From: Streptomyces sp. NBC_00273
GTDB lineage: Bacteria; Actinomycetota; Actinomycetes; Streptomycetales; Streptomycetaceae
Reading direction: 5' to 3'
DNA: 64,000 nucleotides
Assembly: GCF_036178145.1 (NCBI RefSeq)
Contig: NZ_CP108067.1
Coordinates: 4,588,001 to 4,652,000, forward strand
Below are positions 7,884 through 16,633 of the stretch, piece by piece. A program made the position numbers and the translations under genes. Positions within the stretch are counted from its first letter, which is position 1. Every line of letters starts with the position of its first letter. The notes beneath the pieces were generated by a model. That model searched no databases. It saw only the letters and a program-made list of their open reading frames with translations, and was not told the DNA's origin.

Positions 7884-9713
7884 TCAGGGGCTTCGCGTGA
7901 GGTCGCCTTCGGGGTTCCCGGCCGGGACGTCGCCCGACTTGTAGTGCAGCGTCCCGTTCTCGTTGAGGGTGAAGCGCTCGTCGGTGGAGCCGTTGGAGCA
8001 CATGCCGGGCGCCGGGTTGGGTCCGGCGGAGGTGTCCAGGACGAGGGAGCGGTCGGTCGCCGAGGCGAGCCTCCAGTCACCGCTGCAGTCGGTGCCGAGG
8101 ACGGGGATGACCGACTTGTCGCGGGCGACGACGTCACCGACCTTGCCGGCCTTGATGGTGATCTCGAACTCGGTGGTCAGACGCGCGCGGGCGGTGGTGA
8201 CGGTGCCCTTCCACGTGCCGATGAGCTCCTTCGGGACGTCGGTACGGGTCCCCTTGGGCGGCGTGGCGCTCGCTCCGCCCGTCGCGGTCCCGTCGGGCGT
8301 GGCGCCCGGGGCGATGCCGGACGCGGCCGGAGCCGGGGTGGAGGGCCGCGTGTCACCGGCCGTGTCCCGCCGCTCGCCGCCCTGCCCGGGCAGCAGGTCC
8401 ATCCAGAACAGCCCGCCGGACAGCACCGCCAGCGCGGCGGCCGCGGCCAGGACGACGGTGCAGCTGAACCGGCGCCCGGCCGCCCTGACGGTGACCTGCC
8501 GCCCCGGATCCTGCGCGCCGGTCCGCTGCCCGGGCAGCCCCCCGCCGCCGGTTCCCGGGCCGGAGGGCGCGTACGGACCGGATCCACCGGGCGAGTCCGT
8601 GGTCGCGGTCGACGCCCCGGCCACCGCGCCGTCGGCGGCCCCGTACGGCGAGCCGGTGCCCGGTCCCCCGTACGCGGGGCCGGGCGGCCCGAAGCTCCCC
8701 GCCCCGGCGGGGCCCCCGTACGAGGCGGCCGTGAACGGCACCGGCCCCGACGGGCCGTCCGCGTACGGCGAGTACGGCGCCCCGAAGCCCCGGCCCGCCG
8801 ACGCGTCGGACCCGCCCTCGGGGGTGTCCGCGTCCAGGTCCAGCAGGGCCACGGCGGCCCGGCTGGCCTCCTCGACCAGCGGCCCGGGCAGCCAACCGGG
8901 GGCGCCCAGCGCCTCGTCGAGGGCCGCCGCGACCGCCTCGGGAGCCGGGCGCTCCGCAGCCGTCTTGGCCAGGCAGGCCTCGATCAGCCCGCGCAGTTCC
9001 CCGGCCGGGACCGCACCCAGCTCCGGCGGTTCGTGGACCACCTTGTAGAGGAGGGTGGCCGAGTTGTCCCCGGTGAAGGGCGGCCGCCCGGTCGCCGCGA
9101 AGGCCAGCACCGCGCCGAGCGAGAACACGTCGGCCGCCCCGGTGATCCCCTTGCCGAGGATCTGCTCGGGCGACATGTAGCCGGGCGAGCCGATGGAGAC
9201 CCCGGTGGAGGTCAGCGAGGCGGTGCCGTCCGTGGCCCGCGCGATCCCGAAGTCGATGAGCCGCGGCCCGTCGAGGGTGAGCATCACGTTCGACGGCTTC
9301 ACGTCCCGGTGTACGAGGCCCAGGCCGTGCACGGCCACCAGGGCGCGGGCCAGCCCCGCGCCGATGGCCCGGACCGAGGCCTCGGGAAGCGGGCCGTGCG
9401 CGGCCAGCGCACGGTCCAGGGAGGGCCCCGCCACGTATCCGGTGGCCACCCACGGCACCGGGGCCCCGGGGTCCGCGTCCAGCACCGGCGCGGTCCACTC
9501 GCCGCCCACCCGGCGGGCCGCCTCCACCTCGCGGCGGAACCGGGCCCGGAACTCCTCGTCGGTGGCGAAATGCGGGTGCACGATCTTGACGGCGACGGTC
9601 CGGCCGCCCGCGCTGCGCCCCAGGTAGACCCGGCCCATGCCACCCGCACCGAGCCGGCCGAGCAGCCGGTAGGCGCCGATGGTCCGCGGCTCACCGGCTT
9701 CGAGCGGCTGCAT
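7884..9713 (-). CDS. Membrane-bound Ser/Thr protein kinase (PknB-like) with extracytoplasmic domain
   Basis: A 609-residue Hanks-type kinase. The kinase domain (about residues 1-270) shows the glycine-rich loop GRLGAGGMGRVYLG, the VAVKIV lysine, HRDVKPSNVML, the DFG motif in LIDFGIA, and GSPGYMSPEQ. A Gly/Pro/Ser/Tyr-rich linker (about 290-415) leads to one membrane helix near residue 430. A roughly 150-residue outer domain with two cysteines follows, probably a sensor. ATG at 9713 has GGGGGA 5 nt upstream; a TTG four codons earlier is less likely. It lies between mqnC and mqnA on the same strand but is separated by 78 and 206 bp, so coregulation is only possible. Confidence 0.88.
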   Translation of the reverse strand: MQPLEAGEPRTIGAYRLLGRLGAGGMGRVYLGRSAGGRTVAVKIVHPHFATDEEFRARFRREVEAARRVGGEWTAPVLDADPGAPVPWVATGYVAGPSLDRALAAHGPLPEASVRAIGAGLARALVAVHGLGLVHRDVKPSNVMLTLDGPRLIDFGIARATDGTASLTSTGVSIGSPGYMSPEQILGKGITGAADVFSLGAVLAFAATGRPPFTGDNSATLLYKVVHEPPELGAVPAGELRGLIEACLAKTAAERPAPEAVAAALDEALGAPGWLPGPLVEEASRAAVALLDLDADTPEGGSDASAGRGFGAPYSPYADGPSGPVPFTAASYGGPAGAGSFGPPGPAYGGPGTGSPYGAADGAVAGASTATTDSPGGSGPYAPSGPGTGGGGLPGQRTGAQDPGRQVTVRAAGRRFSCTVVLAAAAALAVLSGGLFWMDLLPGQGGERRDTAGDTRPSTPAPAASGIAPGATPDGTATGGASATPPKGTRTDVPKELIGTWKGTVTTARARLTTEFEITIKAGKVGDVVARDKSVIPVLGTDCSGDWRLASATDRSLVLDTSAGPNPAPGMCSNGSTDERFTLNENGTLHYKSGDVPAGNPEGDLTRSP

Positions 9714-9919
9714 CGCGTCCCCCAATTCCCCGTGATCCCGGGCGCCTTGTGCCGCCCGGCCGAGCAGCAGCCTAGGCGGTGCCGGGTCGGGGCGGGGGAA
9801 GGGGCGCAGTCACCCATTTGTATTTCCACCCCAGGGCGAGGAATGCGAAAAGGGCGAGAATTCCCGGTAAACCTCACATTCGCCCGTCCACCCTTTGGAC
9901 TACCGCGGGGTAAACCCGG

Positions 9920-10792
<873 letters not shown>

Positions 10793-10883
10793 CTAGCGGC
10801 CGGGTCTGCGTCAGCCTTGCGGCGGGTCTCAAACGTCCGGGTGACGTGATCTTTCCCTCTGGTCTCGGCCGCAGGGTGCGTGC

Positions 10884-11020
10884 TAGGCTCGACGCAAGTT
10901 GCAGTTTGGTTTCCCTTGCAGTACGAGGCCTGCGGAGAATGTGACCCGCAGGCTTTTGTAGTTTTCAGACTTCTTAGCAGGTTCTGGAGCAGGGCGACCC
11001 TTTGGCCCATAGGAGGGCTC
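10884..11020 (+). promoter_or_regulatory. Probable promoter element and long 5' leader of the cold-shock gene
   Basis: A TGC-TAGGCT sequence (hexamer 10884-10889) resembles an extended -10 box. It is followed by roughly 125 bp of noncoding, locally AT-richer sequence with T-runs before the AGGAGG (11011-11016). Cold-shock genes commonly have long structured leaders that control translation by temperature. I see the length and composition but cannot fold it here. Confidence 0.45.
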
Positions 11021-11224
11021 ATGGCTACCGGAACCGTGAAGTGGTTCAACGCTGAAAAGGGCTTCGGCTTCATCGCCCAGGACGGCGGCGGCCCGGATGT
11101 CTTCGTCCACTACTCCGCGATCAACGCCTCTGGCTTCCGCTCCCTCGAGGAGAACCAGACGGTGAACTTCGACGTCACGCAGGGTCCGAAGGGCCCGCAG
11201 GCGGAGAACGTCACCCCGGCCTAG
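11021..11224 (+). CDS. Cold-shock protein, CspA family
   Basis: A complete 67-residue single cold-shock domain: [18 protein letters not shown] carries RNP1 (KGFGFI) and VFVHYSAI carries RNP2. It binds single-stranded RNA or DNA and acts as an RNA chaperone in the cytoplasm. An AGGAGG lies 4 nt before the ATG. It is a single-gene transcript bounded by hairpins at 11266-11309 and 11364-11405. The exact Streptomyces paralogue cannot be named from sequence alone. Confidence 0.95.
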   Translation: MATGTVKWFNAEKGFGFIAQDGGGPDVFVHYSAINASGFRSLEENQTVNFDVTQGPKGPQAENVTPA

Positions 11225-11265
11225 TCGCCTGGGCCAACTCTCGCGGGTTGGAAAAGCAGTACCCA

Positions 11266-11309
11266 AGGAGCCCTGTCCCCTCTGCGCGAGCAGATCCGGC
11301 AGGGCTCCT
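11266..11309 (+). terminator. Hairpin downstream of the cold-shock gene
   Basis: AGGAGCCCTG (11266-11275) pairs perfectly with CAGGGCTCCT (11300-11309) around a 24-nt loop and is followed by GCCTTTGG. It lies 42 bp after the stop codon, so it may be a first terminator or a 3' stabilising stem. Confidence 0.55.
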
Positions 11310-11363
11310 GCCTTTGGCCCCGGCCTTTGTGCCCCGGCCGTCCACCGGCCAGGAGGGGCGACG

Positions 11364-11405
11364 CAGTGGCCCCCGGCACCGTGCGAACGGTGCCGGGGGC
11401 CACTG
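11364..11405. terminator. Bidirectional terminator between convergent genes
   Basis: A perfect 19-bp inverted repeat (arms 11364-11382 and 11387-11405) with a GCGA loop, between the cold-shock gene (+) and the lytic transglycosylase (-), whose stop is at 11416. Streptomyces terminators often lack a U-tract, so the symmetry and placement are the evidence. Confidence 0.8.
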
Positions 11406-11415
11406 GCGTACGGCC

Positions 11416-13149
11416 TCAGGGGCGGGCCGGCTCCTTCGCGGGAACCGGGGCCGGGTCCGGGGTCGGAGTCGGGGTGGTGGCCGGAGCGGTGATCTTGAGC
11501 TCCAGGACCAGGGTCACCTTCTCCTTGGTGGTCAGGCGCACGAAGTAGGTGCCCGGGGCCACGTCCGTGGTGAACAGCTCCGGCAGGACGATCTTGCCGT
11601 CGGCGCCCGCCTTGGGCAGCAGCCGGCCGAGGACCGGCTTCCCGGCCTCGTCCTTGAAGAACGGGCCCTTCGCGGTCTGCGGGTCCACCGGGACCCACTT
11701 GCCGTCGGCGCCCTTCACGACCAAGTCGACGACGGCCTCCGTACCCGCGACGGCCTTCCCGCCGGCGGTGGCGAAGACCTCCACGCCGGTGAAGCTCTTG
11801 CCGGCGACGGCCTCCAGCGGCTTCGCGTCACCCGCGAGGGCCAGCTTGTCCGCGACCGTCACCGTGACCTTGCCCTCGAACTGCACGGTGATCCTGCCCT
11901 GCGGGTCGTAGGCCGAGGCCCGCAGCGTGAAGGTGCCGGCCTTGGGGCCCGCCTTGAGCCCGGGCGCGGCGGCGATGCCGTCGGCGCCGGCCTTGACCAC
12001 CAGGGAGTCCGCCGTCCCGAACAGGGTGCCGCCGGTGGTGTCCCCCTCGACCGCGAAGACCACCTCCTGGTTGACGGCGGGCTTGCCGTCGCTGAGGAGC
12101 ACCTTGACCCGCGGGACTTCCGCGAAGGCCGCGCCGGCCTCGGCCGTGAGCCCGGGGCCGCCGAGGAGCGTCAGCTCCGCCAGGCGCGGGGTGGCCGGCT
12201 TCGGCTGCTCCGGCGTGGGGGTCGGCGTCGGGGTCGGGGTCGGGGTCGGCGTGGGAGTCGGGGTCGGCTTGGGGGTGGGGGTCGGCGTCGGTGTGGGAGT
12301 CGGCGTCACCGGATTCGACGGCGTGACCGGCACGCGCGGGGTGGGCAGGGTGCCCGGCGGCTGCGTCGGGTAGTCCCCGACGGGCGGGTTCGGCACCTCG
12401 CCGGCGCCACCGGCCTGGTACTGGCGCATGTAGCCGAGCACGGTGTTCACGTACTCGCGGGAGTTGTTGTAGCTGAGGATCGCCTGGTCGAGCTTGGCCG
12501 CGTTCGACAGGTCGCGGTCGCCCGCGCACAGGTAGAGGCCCGCGCCCAGTGCCGCGTCGTAGATGTTGTTCGGGTCGCGCTTGGAGTCGCCGTTGCCGTC
12601 GGCGCCCCAGGTGCGCCAGGTGGACGGGATGAACTGCATCGGGCCGACGGCCCGGTCGTACACCGCGTCCGCGTCCCACTCGCCCTTGTCCGTGTCCCGG
12701 ATCTCGGCGAAGCCGTTGCCGTCGAGCCGGGGGCCGCGGATGGGCTTCTCGGTGTATCCGTCCGCCTTCAGCCCGTAGCCCGAGGCGTGGACGGACTCCA
12801 CCCGGCCGATGCCCGCGAGCAGCTCCCAGGGCAGCTTGCAGCCGGGGAGCGCGGCGGCCACCGACACCTGGGCACGGTTGTAGGCGTCGAGGGCGGTCGC
12901 GGGTATCCCGCTGGCCGCCTCCGGAGCACCCACCCCGGTGGGCGGCGGGTCGGCGATGATGTCGGGCAGGTCCAGCCGGGCGTCACCGCGGTCGGCGGCC
13001 TGCGGACTGTCCGGAGTGGGCTCGGACTCTCCCGCATCGGCGGTCGACGGACTGGTCACGACCGCGGCAGTGGTCAGGCTGGCCGCGAGCGCGGCCGTGC
13101 ACAGGACCTTGCGCGAGGTATTGACGAGGTGGCGGTGAAGCGGCTTCAC
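11416..13149 (-). CDS. Secreted lytic murein transglycosylase with Thr-Pro linker and Ig-like C-terminus
   Basis: A 577-residue secreted protein. A signal peptide (residues 1-39) is followed by a transglycosylase SLT/MltB-like domain (about 85-290) with the likely catalytic Glu118 in GIGRVESVHASGYG and the substrate motif DRAVGPMQFIPSTWRTWG. A run of about 45 Thr-Pro residues (coded around 12205-12310) links to two beta-sandwich-like repeats (about 335-560). It cleaves peptidoglycan glycan strands outside the cell, probably for wall remodelling. It starts with GTG and ends just before a strong terminator. Confidence 0.88.
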   Translation of the reverse strand: MKPLHRHLVNTSRKVLCTAALAASLTTAAVVTSPSTADAGESEPTPDSPQAADRGDARLDLPDIIADPPPTGVGAPEAASGIPATALDAYNRAQVSVAAALPGCKLPWELLAGIGRVESVHASGYGLKADGYTEKPIRGPRLDGNGFAEIRDTDKGEWDADAVYDRAVGPMQFIPSTWRTWGADGNGDSKRDPNNIYDAALGAGLYLCAGDRDLSNAAKLDQAILSYNNSREYVNTVLGYMRQYQAGGAGEVPNPPVGDYPTQPPGTLPTPRVPVTPSNPVTPTPTPTPTPTPKPTPTPTPTPTPTPTPTPTPEQPKPATPRLAELTLLGGPGLTAEAGAAFAEVPRVKVLLSDGKPAVNQEVVFAVEGDTTGGTLFGTADSLVVKAGADGIAAAPGLKAGPKAGTFTLRASAYDPQGRITVQFEGKVTVTVADKLALAGDAKPLEAVAGKSFTGVEVFATAGGKAVAGTEAVVDLVVKGADGKWVPVDPQTAKGPFFKDEAGKPVLGRLLPKAGADGKIVLPELFTTDVAPGTYFVRLTTKEKVTLVLELKITAPATTPTPTPDPAPVPAKEPARP

Positions 13150-13477
13150 AGTGCGGCGATCCCCCCAAGGAGCCGTCGAACGTACATGGCTGGTCGAGCC
13201 GTGAACATTCCCTGTCTATCAGGTATTCGCCCCCGACTCGCCGTCGCTCCACGAGATGTGACGCACCATTCGTCTCGGCTTCACCCGGGTCTCATGACCG
13301 AATGGACAGGCGCCCCGAACCCCCGCCCGAATCACCCCGATGACAGATCATTTCCACCACCTCCCGCTGACGGTGTGACCCAGCTCACTCAACGAGGTTC
13401 GGTCGGATGCGATGAATGGTGGGGAGCGCCGCAGTCTCCCTTGCGTACACACCGGACCGAGGCAGAGGAACAGACCC
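13150..13477. other. 328-bp divergent intergenic region
   Basis: This gap separates the transglycosylase (-) from the RibD-like gene (+) and should hold both promoters. A CTCAC/GTGAG-rich segment occurs around 13375-13390. I found no convincing ORF, terminator or c-di-AMP (ydaO) riboswitch on the transglycosylase side, although such switches control wall hydrolases in other Streptomyces genes. Confidence 0.4.
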
Positions 13478-14068
13478 ATGCGCATCGTCATCACCGAGTT
13501 CATCAGCCTGGACGGCGTCGTCCAGGCCCCGGGCGGTCAGGGCGAGGACGACGACGGCGGCTTCGCCCACGGCGGCTGGTCGCACCCGTTCTTCGACCCG
13601 GAGGTGGTCGGCGGCTCCTTCACCGAGGCGATGGAGAACGCCGAGGCCCTGCTGTTCGGGCGCCGCACGTGGCAGACGATGGCCGCGGCCTGGCCGGAGC
13701 GGGCGGGCGACCCCTTCGCCGACCGGATGAACTCCGTCCCGAAGTACGTGGTGTCCCAGACCCTGGGCGAGGCCGATCTGACGTGGAACAACACCACGCT
13801 CATCACCGGCGACAAGGCCGTCGACCACATCCGGGAGCTGCGCGGGGCCGAAGGCGGCGACCTGGTGGTCATGGGCAGCCCCACCCTCGTGCGCACCCTG
13901 CTGAGCGAGGGCCTGGTCGACGAACTCCGGCTGATGGTCATGCCGGTGCTGCTCGGCGGCGGCAAGTCGATCTTCCCCGCCGACGGCGGGCTACGCACGC
14001 TCGAACTGGTCTCCACGGCGATCAGCCCGGCCGGTGTGCACGTGTGCACCTACCGCCCGGCCGCCTGA
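13478..14068 (+). CDS. Dihydrofolate reductase/RibD C-terminal family protein
   Basis: A 196-residue protein starting ITEFISLDGVVQAPGG and containing ALLFGRRTWQTMAAAWP, VVMGSPTLVRTLLSEGLVDE and VMPVLLGGGKSIFP. These are the NADPH-binding motifs of the RibD_C/YyaP family of DHFR-like reductases. The physiological substrate is unknown; most such stand-alone proteins are uncharacterised. The ATG is preceded by GAGGAA about 8 nt upstream. Confidence 0.88.
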   Translation: MRIVITEFISLDGVVQAPGGQGEDDDGGFAHGGWSHPFFDPEVVGGSFTEAMENAEALLFGRRTWQTMAAAWPERAGDPFADRMNSVPKYVVSQTLGEADLTWNNTTLITGDKAVDHIRELRGAEGGDLVVMGSPTLVRTLLSEGLVDELRLMVMPVLLGGGKSIFPADGGLRTLELVSTAISPAGVHVCTYRPAA

Positions 14069-14722
14069 TCAGAAGATCAGCATGCCGATCTCGACCACGA
14101 TTCCGGCGACGGCGGCCGGCACGATGGCGATGACCAGGCCGGCGAGGGCCACGAAGACGTAGCCCTCGCCGTCCGCCACCCGACCCTGGCGCGCGCAGGC
14201 GAACAGCCAGGCCGCCAGGACCAGGAACGGCACGAGCAGCAGGCCGATAACGGTGCCGAAGCGGAACACGGCGCTGCCCGACAGTTCGTACGCCCGCCCC
14301 CGCGCCGTCCTGACCTCCACCCGAGTACCGGGCCGGTAGTCGTCGGCGGCGGTGTCCAGGACGATGTCGCGGGGCGGCCCGTCCGACCGCCGGGGGGTGT
14401 ACCGGCCGGTGCAGTCGGTACCCGTCGCATAGCCCTCGGCGTCGCTCGCCTCGTAGCACTCCTGGATGGAGACGACCCCGTCGACGGGCCCGAACCCGAG
14501 CACGGCGGCCATCTGCGGCCCGGGCAACAGCCACGTCAACCACCCGGCGAAGGCAAGGGTCACCACCACCCCGACCCCGGCGGCCCCCCGCCCCACCACC
14601 CGCACACCCCGTCGCACCACGCCCGCCCCCTCGGTCCCTCGGATGGCGAATACCCACGGGACCGCCACCCGACGCGGGGGCTCCGCCGGGCAGCATCCAG
14701 CCGATCGGAACCAGGGACGCAT
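14069..14722 (-). CDS. Membrane protein, unknown function
   Basis: Up to 217 residues; the first 35 or so are Arg/Pro-rich and the true start may be an internal GTG near residue 34. One hydrophobic helix (about residues 48-68) is followed by an extracytoplasmic loop with two cysteines (QECYEASD and GTDCTGRY), then two helices near the C-terminus (about 155-175 and 190-215). It is convergent with the RibD-like gene, and their stops abut without overlap. No family recognised. Confidence 0.55.
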   Translation of the reverse strand: MRPWFRSAGCCPAEPPRRVAVPWVFAIRGTEGAGVVRRGVRVVGRGAAGVGVVVTLAFAGWLTWLLPGPQMAAVLGFGPVDGVVSIQECYEASDAEGYATGTDCTGRYTPRRSDGPPRDIVLDTAADDYRPGTRVEVRTARGRAYELSGSAVFRFGTVIGLLLVPFLVLAAWLFACARQGRVADGEGYVFVALAGLVIAIVPAAVAGIVVEIGMLIF

Positions 14723-14939
14723 GTGGGGGGGGCGGAGCGGTCAAAGATGCCCAGCGATGTCCGGGCGGGCGCGAAAGCCCACGGCTTCGCCGGGGCGGGA
14801 GCCCGCGTAGTAGAGACACCCGAACGCCGGGCGCGGGGTGACCGTGGCGAGCGTGTCCGCGATGCTCGCGCGGTGCTTGGCCGAAGCGTTCGGCCGGGCC
14901 CACTGCTGCTACGGTCATCCGTTCGCCGAGGAGGTCATG

Positions 14940-15797
14940 ATGGCTGTTTCCCTGCCTGTCGCTGCCCGAGTGGACCTGCGCCGTCAGCCGGTCGAAGACG
15001 TGCTGGAGCGTGTGGAGGGGGCTCTGCAGGTGCGGTTGGACCGGGAGGCGCTGGTACGTAAGCGCCGTTCCTTGGGTGGCCGAACGGAGCGGGGTACGTG
15101 GGTGCGTATCGAGCGGCGGGGATTCGAGCGGATCGGCCCGCAGGGCTGGAACGGGACCGAGGCCGCCGCCGTGCTGCAAGGGGTCGCGATGCCCGAGTGG
15201 TACCAGGGCGTGGCGTGGCGCGAGCCGGGCGAACCGGTGATGTGGCGCGCGGATGAACTGGAGCTGCTTGCGTCGGCTCCTGTCGCCAAAGGCGCCCTGG
15301 TGCTCGAAGACCCCGGCCTACCAGATGCCTGGTGGGCAGCACTGAACACCTCGCTGGACGCCCTCGCGGACCAGCAGACGCCGCGGATCGCGACGCCGGA
15401 CACGGTGACGATCACCCAGGAGCAGGTGACGCAGACACTCGGCGAGGTCTTCCCCGGCATCGCCGATACGCGAATCGAGCGGTGGGCGCCGGCTCATGCG
15501 GATCTGACCTGGGCCAATGTGATGGGACCGGAGTTCTCCATCATCGACTGGGAGGACTGGGGCATGGCACCCCGGGGCCTGGACGCCGCAACGCTGTGGG
15601 GCAATGCGCTGGCCGTCCGGGCGCTCGCGGACCGCGTCCGCCAGGAGCGACGTACGGACTTGGAGGGCCGGGACGGCAAGCTGATGTCGCTGTTCTTCCT
15701 GTCGAAGATCGTCGGACCCCACGCGTACGAGGAGGATCCGCTGCTGGCGCCGGCCCGGAAGGAGGCCGAGCGCCTGGTGGCCGAGCTTCAGCTCTGA
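14940..15797 (+). CDS. APH-like (aminoglycoside phosphotransferase fold) kinase of the JmjC/peptide island
   Basis: A 285-residue protein. The C-terminal half carries the kinase motifs HADLTWANVMG (Brenner/catalytic loop, variant of HGDxxxxN) and FSIIDWEDWG (metal-binding Asp), as in APH/choline-kinase-fold enzymes. The N-terminal lobe is divergent, with a VRIERRGFERIG segment in place of an obvious P-loop. The ATG at 14940 has GAGGAGG 5 nt before it. Its stop overlaps the convergent aldo/keto reductase stop by 10 bp. It may phosphorylate a small molecule or a modified peptide; it is not a recognisable resistance gene. Confidence 0.75.
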   Translation: MAVSLPVAARVDLRRQPVEDVLERVEGALQVRLDREALVRKRRSLGGRTERGTWVRIERRGFERIGPQGWNGTEAAAVLQGVAMPEWYQGVAWREPGEPVMWRADELELLASAPVAKGALVLEDPGLPDAWWAALNTSLDALADQQTPRIATPDTVTITQEQVTQTLGEVFPGIADTRIERWAPAHADLTWANVMGPEFSIIDWEDWGMAPRGLDAATLWGNALAVRALADRVRQERRTDLEGRDGKLMSLFFLSKIVGPHAYEEDPLLAPARKEAERLVAELQL

Positions 15798-16633
15798 CGA
15801 TGCCCGTGGAGGGCGCGCAGGTACTGACTGACGGCGGTGGTGTCCACATCCGCGCCCAGGGCTTGGACCAGCTGAGCCAGGTGACCGGGGTTGTCGGTGC
15901 CGACCGCCACCGCGGCAGCACTCGGCAGGTGGAACGCCGTACGGAATGCTGCCTGCACGCGGGACAAGCCATCGTGGGGCGGTCGAAGGAACGGGCGAGG
16001 GTCGAAGTCCTCCCACACCGTCCCGTTGCCGCCCCCGAAGGGGCTCATGCCCCAGGTCTCGCCTGCCTGCCAGGCATTGCGCAGGACGGCCGTGGTGTCG
16101 AGGAGGTCGATACCTACGAGGAACCCAGCCCGGACCATGAGGACGTCCGGAGACGGCAGGTCCTCCACCCCGGCCGTGCCGAGCGGCCGGGTGTCCCAGG
16201 AAGACAAGCCCCAGGTGCGGCACAGGCCGTGGCGGGCCGCGTCGACCAGGGCGGTGCAAGCGCTGCCCAGGAGGGCATGGCCATCGGCCGGGGACATGCC
16301 CGCGAGGCTCCGTTCGGGGTTGTGGAGGAGCACGGTGTCAGGTTCCCTGCCGAGTTCCCGGGCCGCCTTCTCGATGGCCAGGCGCAGCCGCACCGGATCG
16401 AGGGAGTGCTCAGCCCTTCCGGCACGCAGGAAGAAGCCCACCTTCGTGGAGAGGGTGAACCTCGGCAGCAGATCGGCAGACGTCTCGGCCAGTACCTCGT
16501 GTGAGCGGAAGCCGAGGTAAGGAGCCGCGGTGTCCAGGTCCGTGACGCCGAGGTCGAGTGCGGCCGTCAGGATGTCGCGGTGGTGACGAGACCGGTGTAA
16601 GCCGAGGACAAGGCGGGGGTCAGCTCCGTGCAC
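15788..16633 (-). CDS. Aldo/keto reductase with a TTA codon
   Basis: A 281-residue NADPH-dependent AKR with an apparently complete catalytic tetrad: Asp in LDTAAPY, Tyr in the same motif, Lys in STKVGFF and His in LLHNPER. The GTG at 16633 was chosen because GAGGGAGGA precedes it by about 5 nt; the start lies 67 bp inside the 3' end of the JmjC gene, indicating translational coupling. Codon 12 (16598-16600) is TTA, the rare leucine codon read by the bldA tRNA in Streptomyces, so production is probably tied to development. Substrate unknown; the context suggests a peptide or a shared small metabolite. Confidence 0.85.
   Translation of the reverse strand: MHGADPRLVLGLHRSRHHRDILTAALDLGVTDLDTAAPYLGFRSHEVLAETSADLLPRFTLSTKVGFFLRAGRAEHSLDPVRLRLAIEKAARELGREPDTVLLHNPERSLAGMSPADGHALLGSACTALVDAARHGLCRTWGLSSWDTRPLGTAGVEDLPSPDVLMVRAGFLVGIDLLDTTAVLRNAWQAGETWGMSPFGGGNGTVWEDFDPRPFLRPPHDGLSRVQAAFRTAFHLPSAAAVAVGTDNPGHLAQLVQALGADVDTTAVSQYLRALHGHRQS

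Noticed and set aside
12205..12310. GGGGTCGG/GGTGGG tandem-like DNA repeat
   Set aside because: It codes the Thr-Pro linker of the lytic transglycosylase, so it is coding repetition and not an independent repeat element.
13150..13477. Possible c-di-AMP (ydaO) riboswitch before the wall hydrolase gene
   Set aside because: Such switches precede some Streptomyces cell-wall hydrolase genes, but I could not match the expected conserved segments on the minus strand here.
14940..15797. Aminoglycoside resistance gene
   Set aside because: It has only the generic APH-fold motifs (HADLTWAN, IDWE); the N-lobe and length do not match known resistance enzymes.
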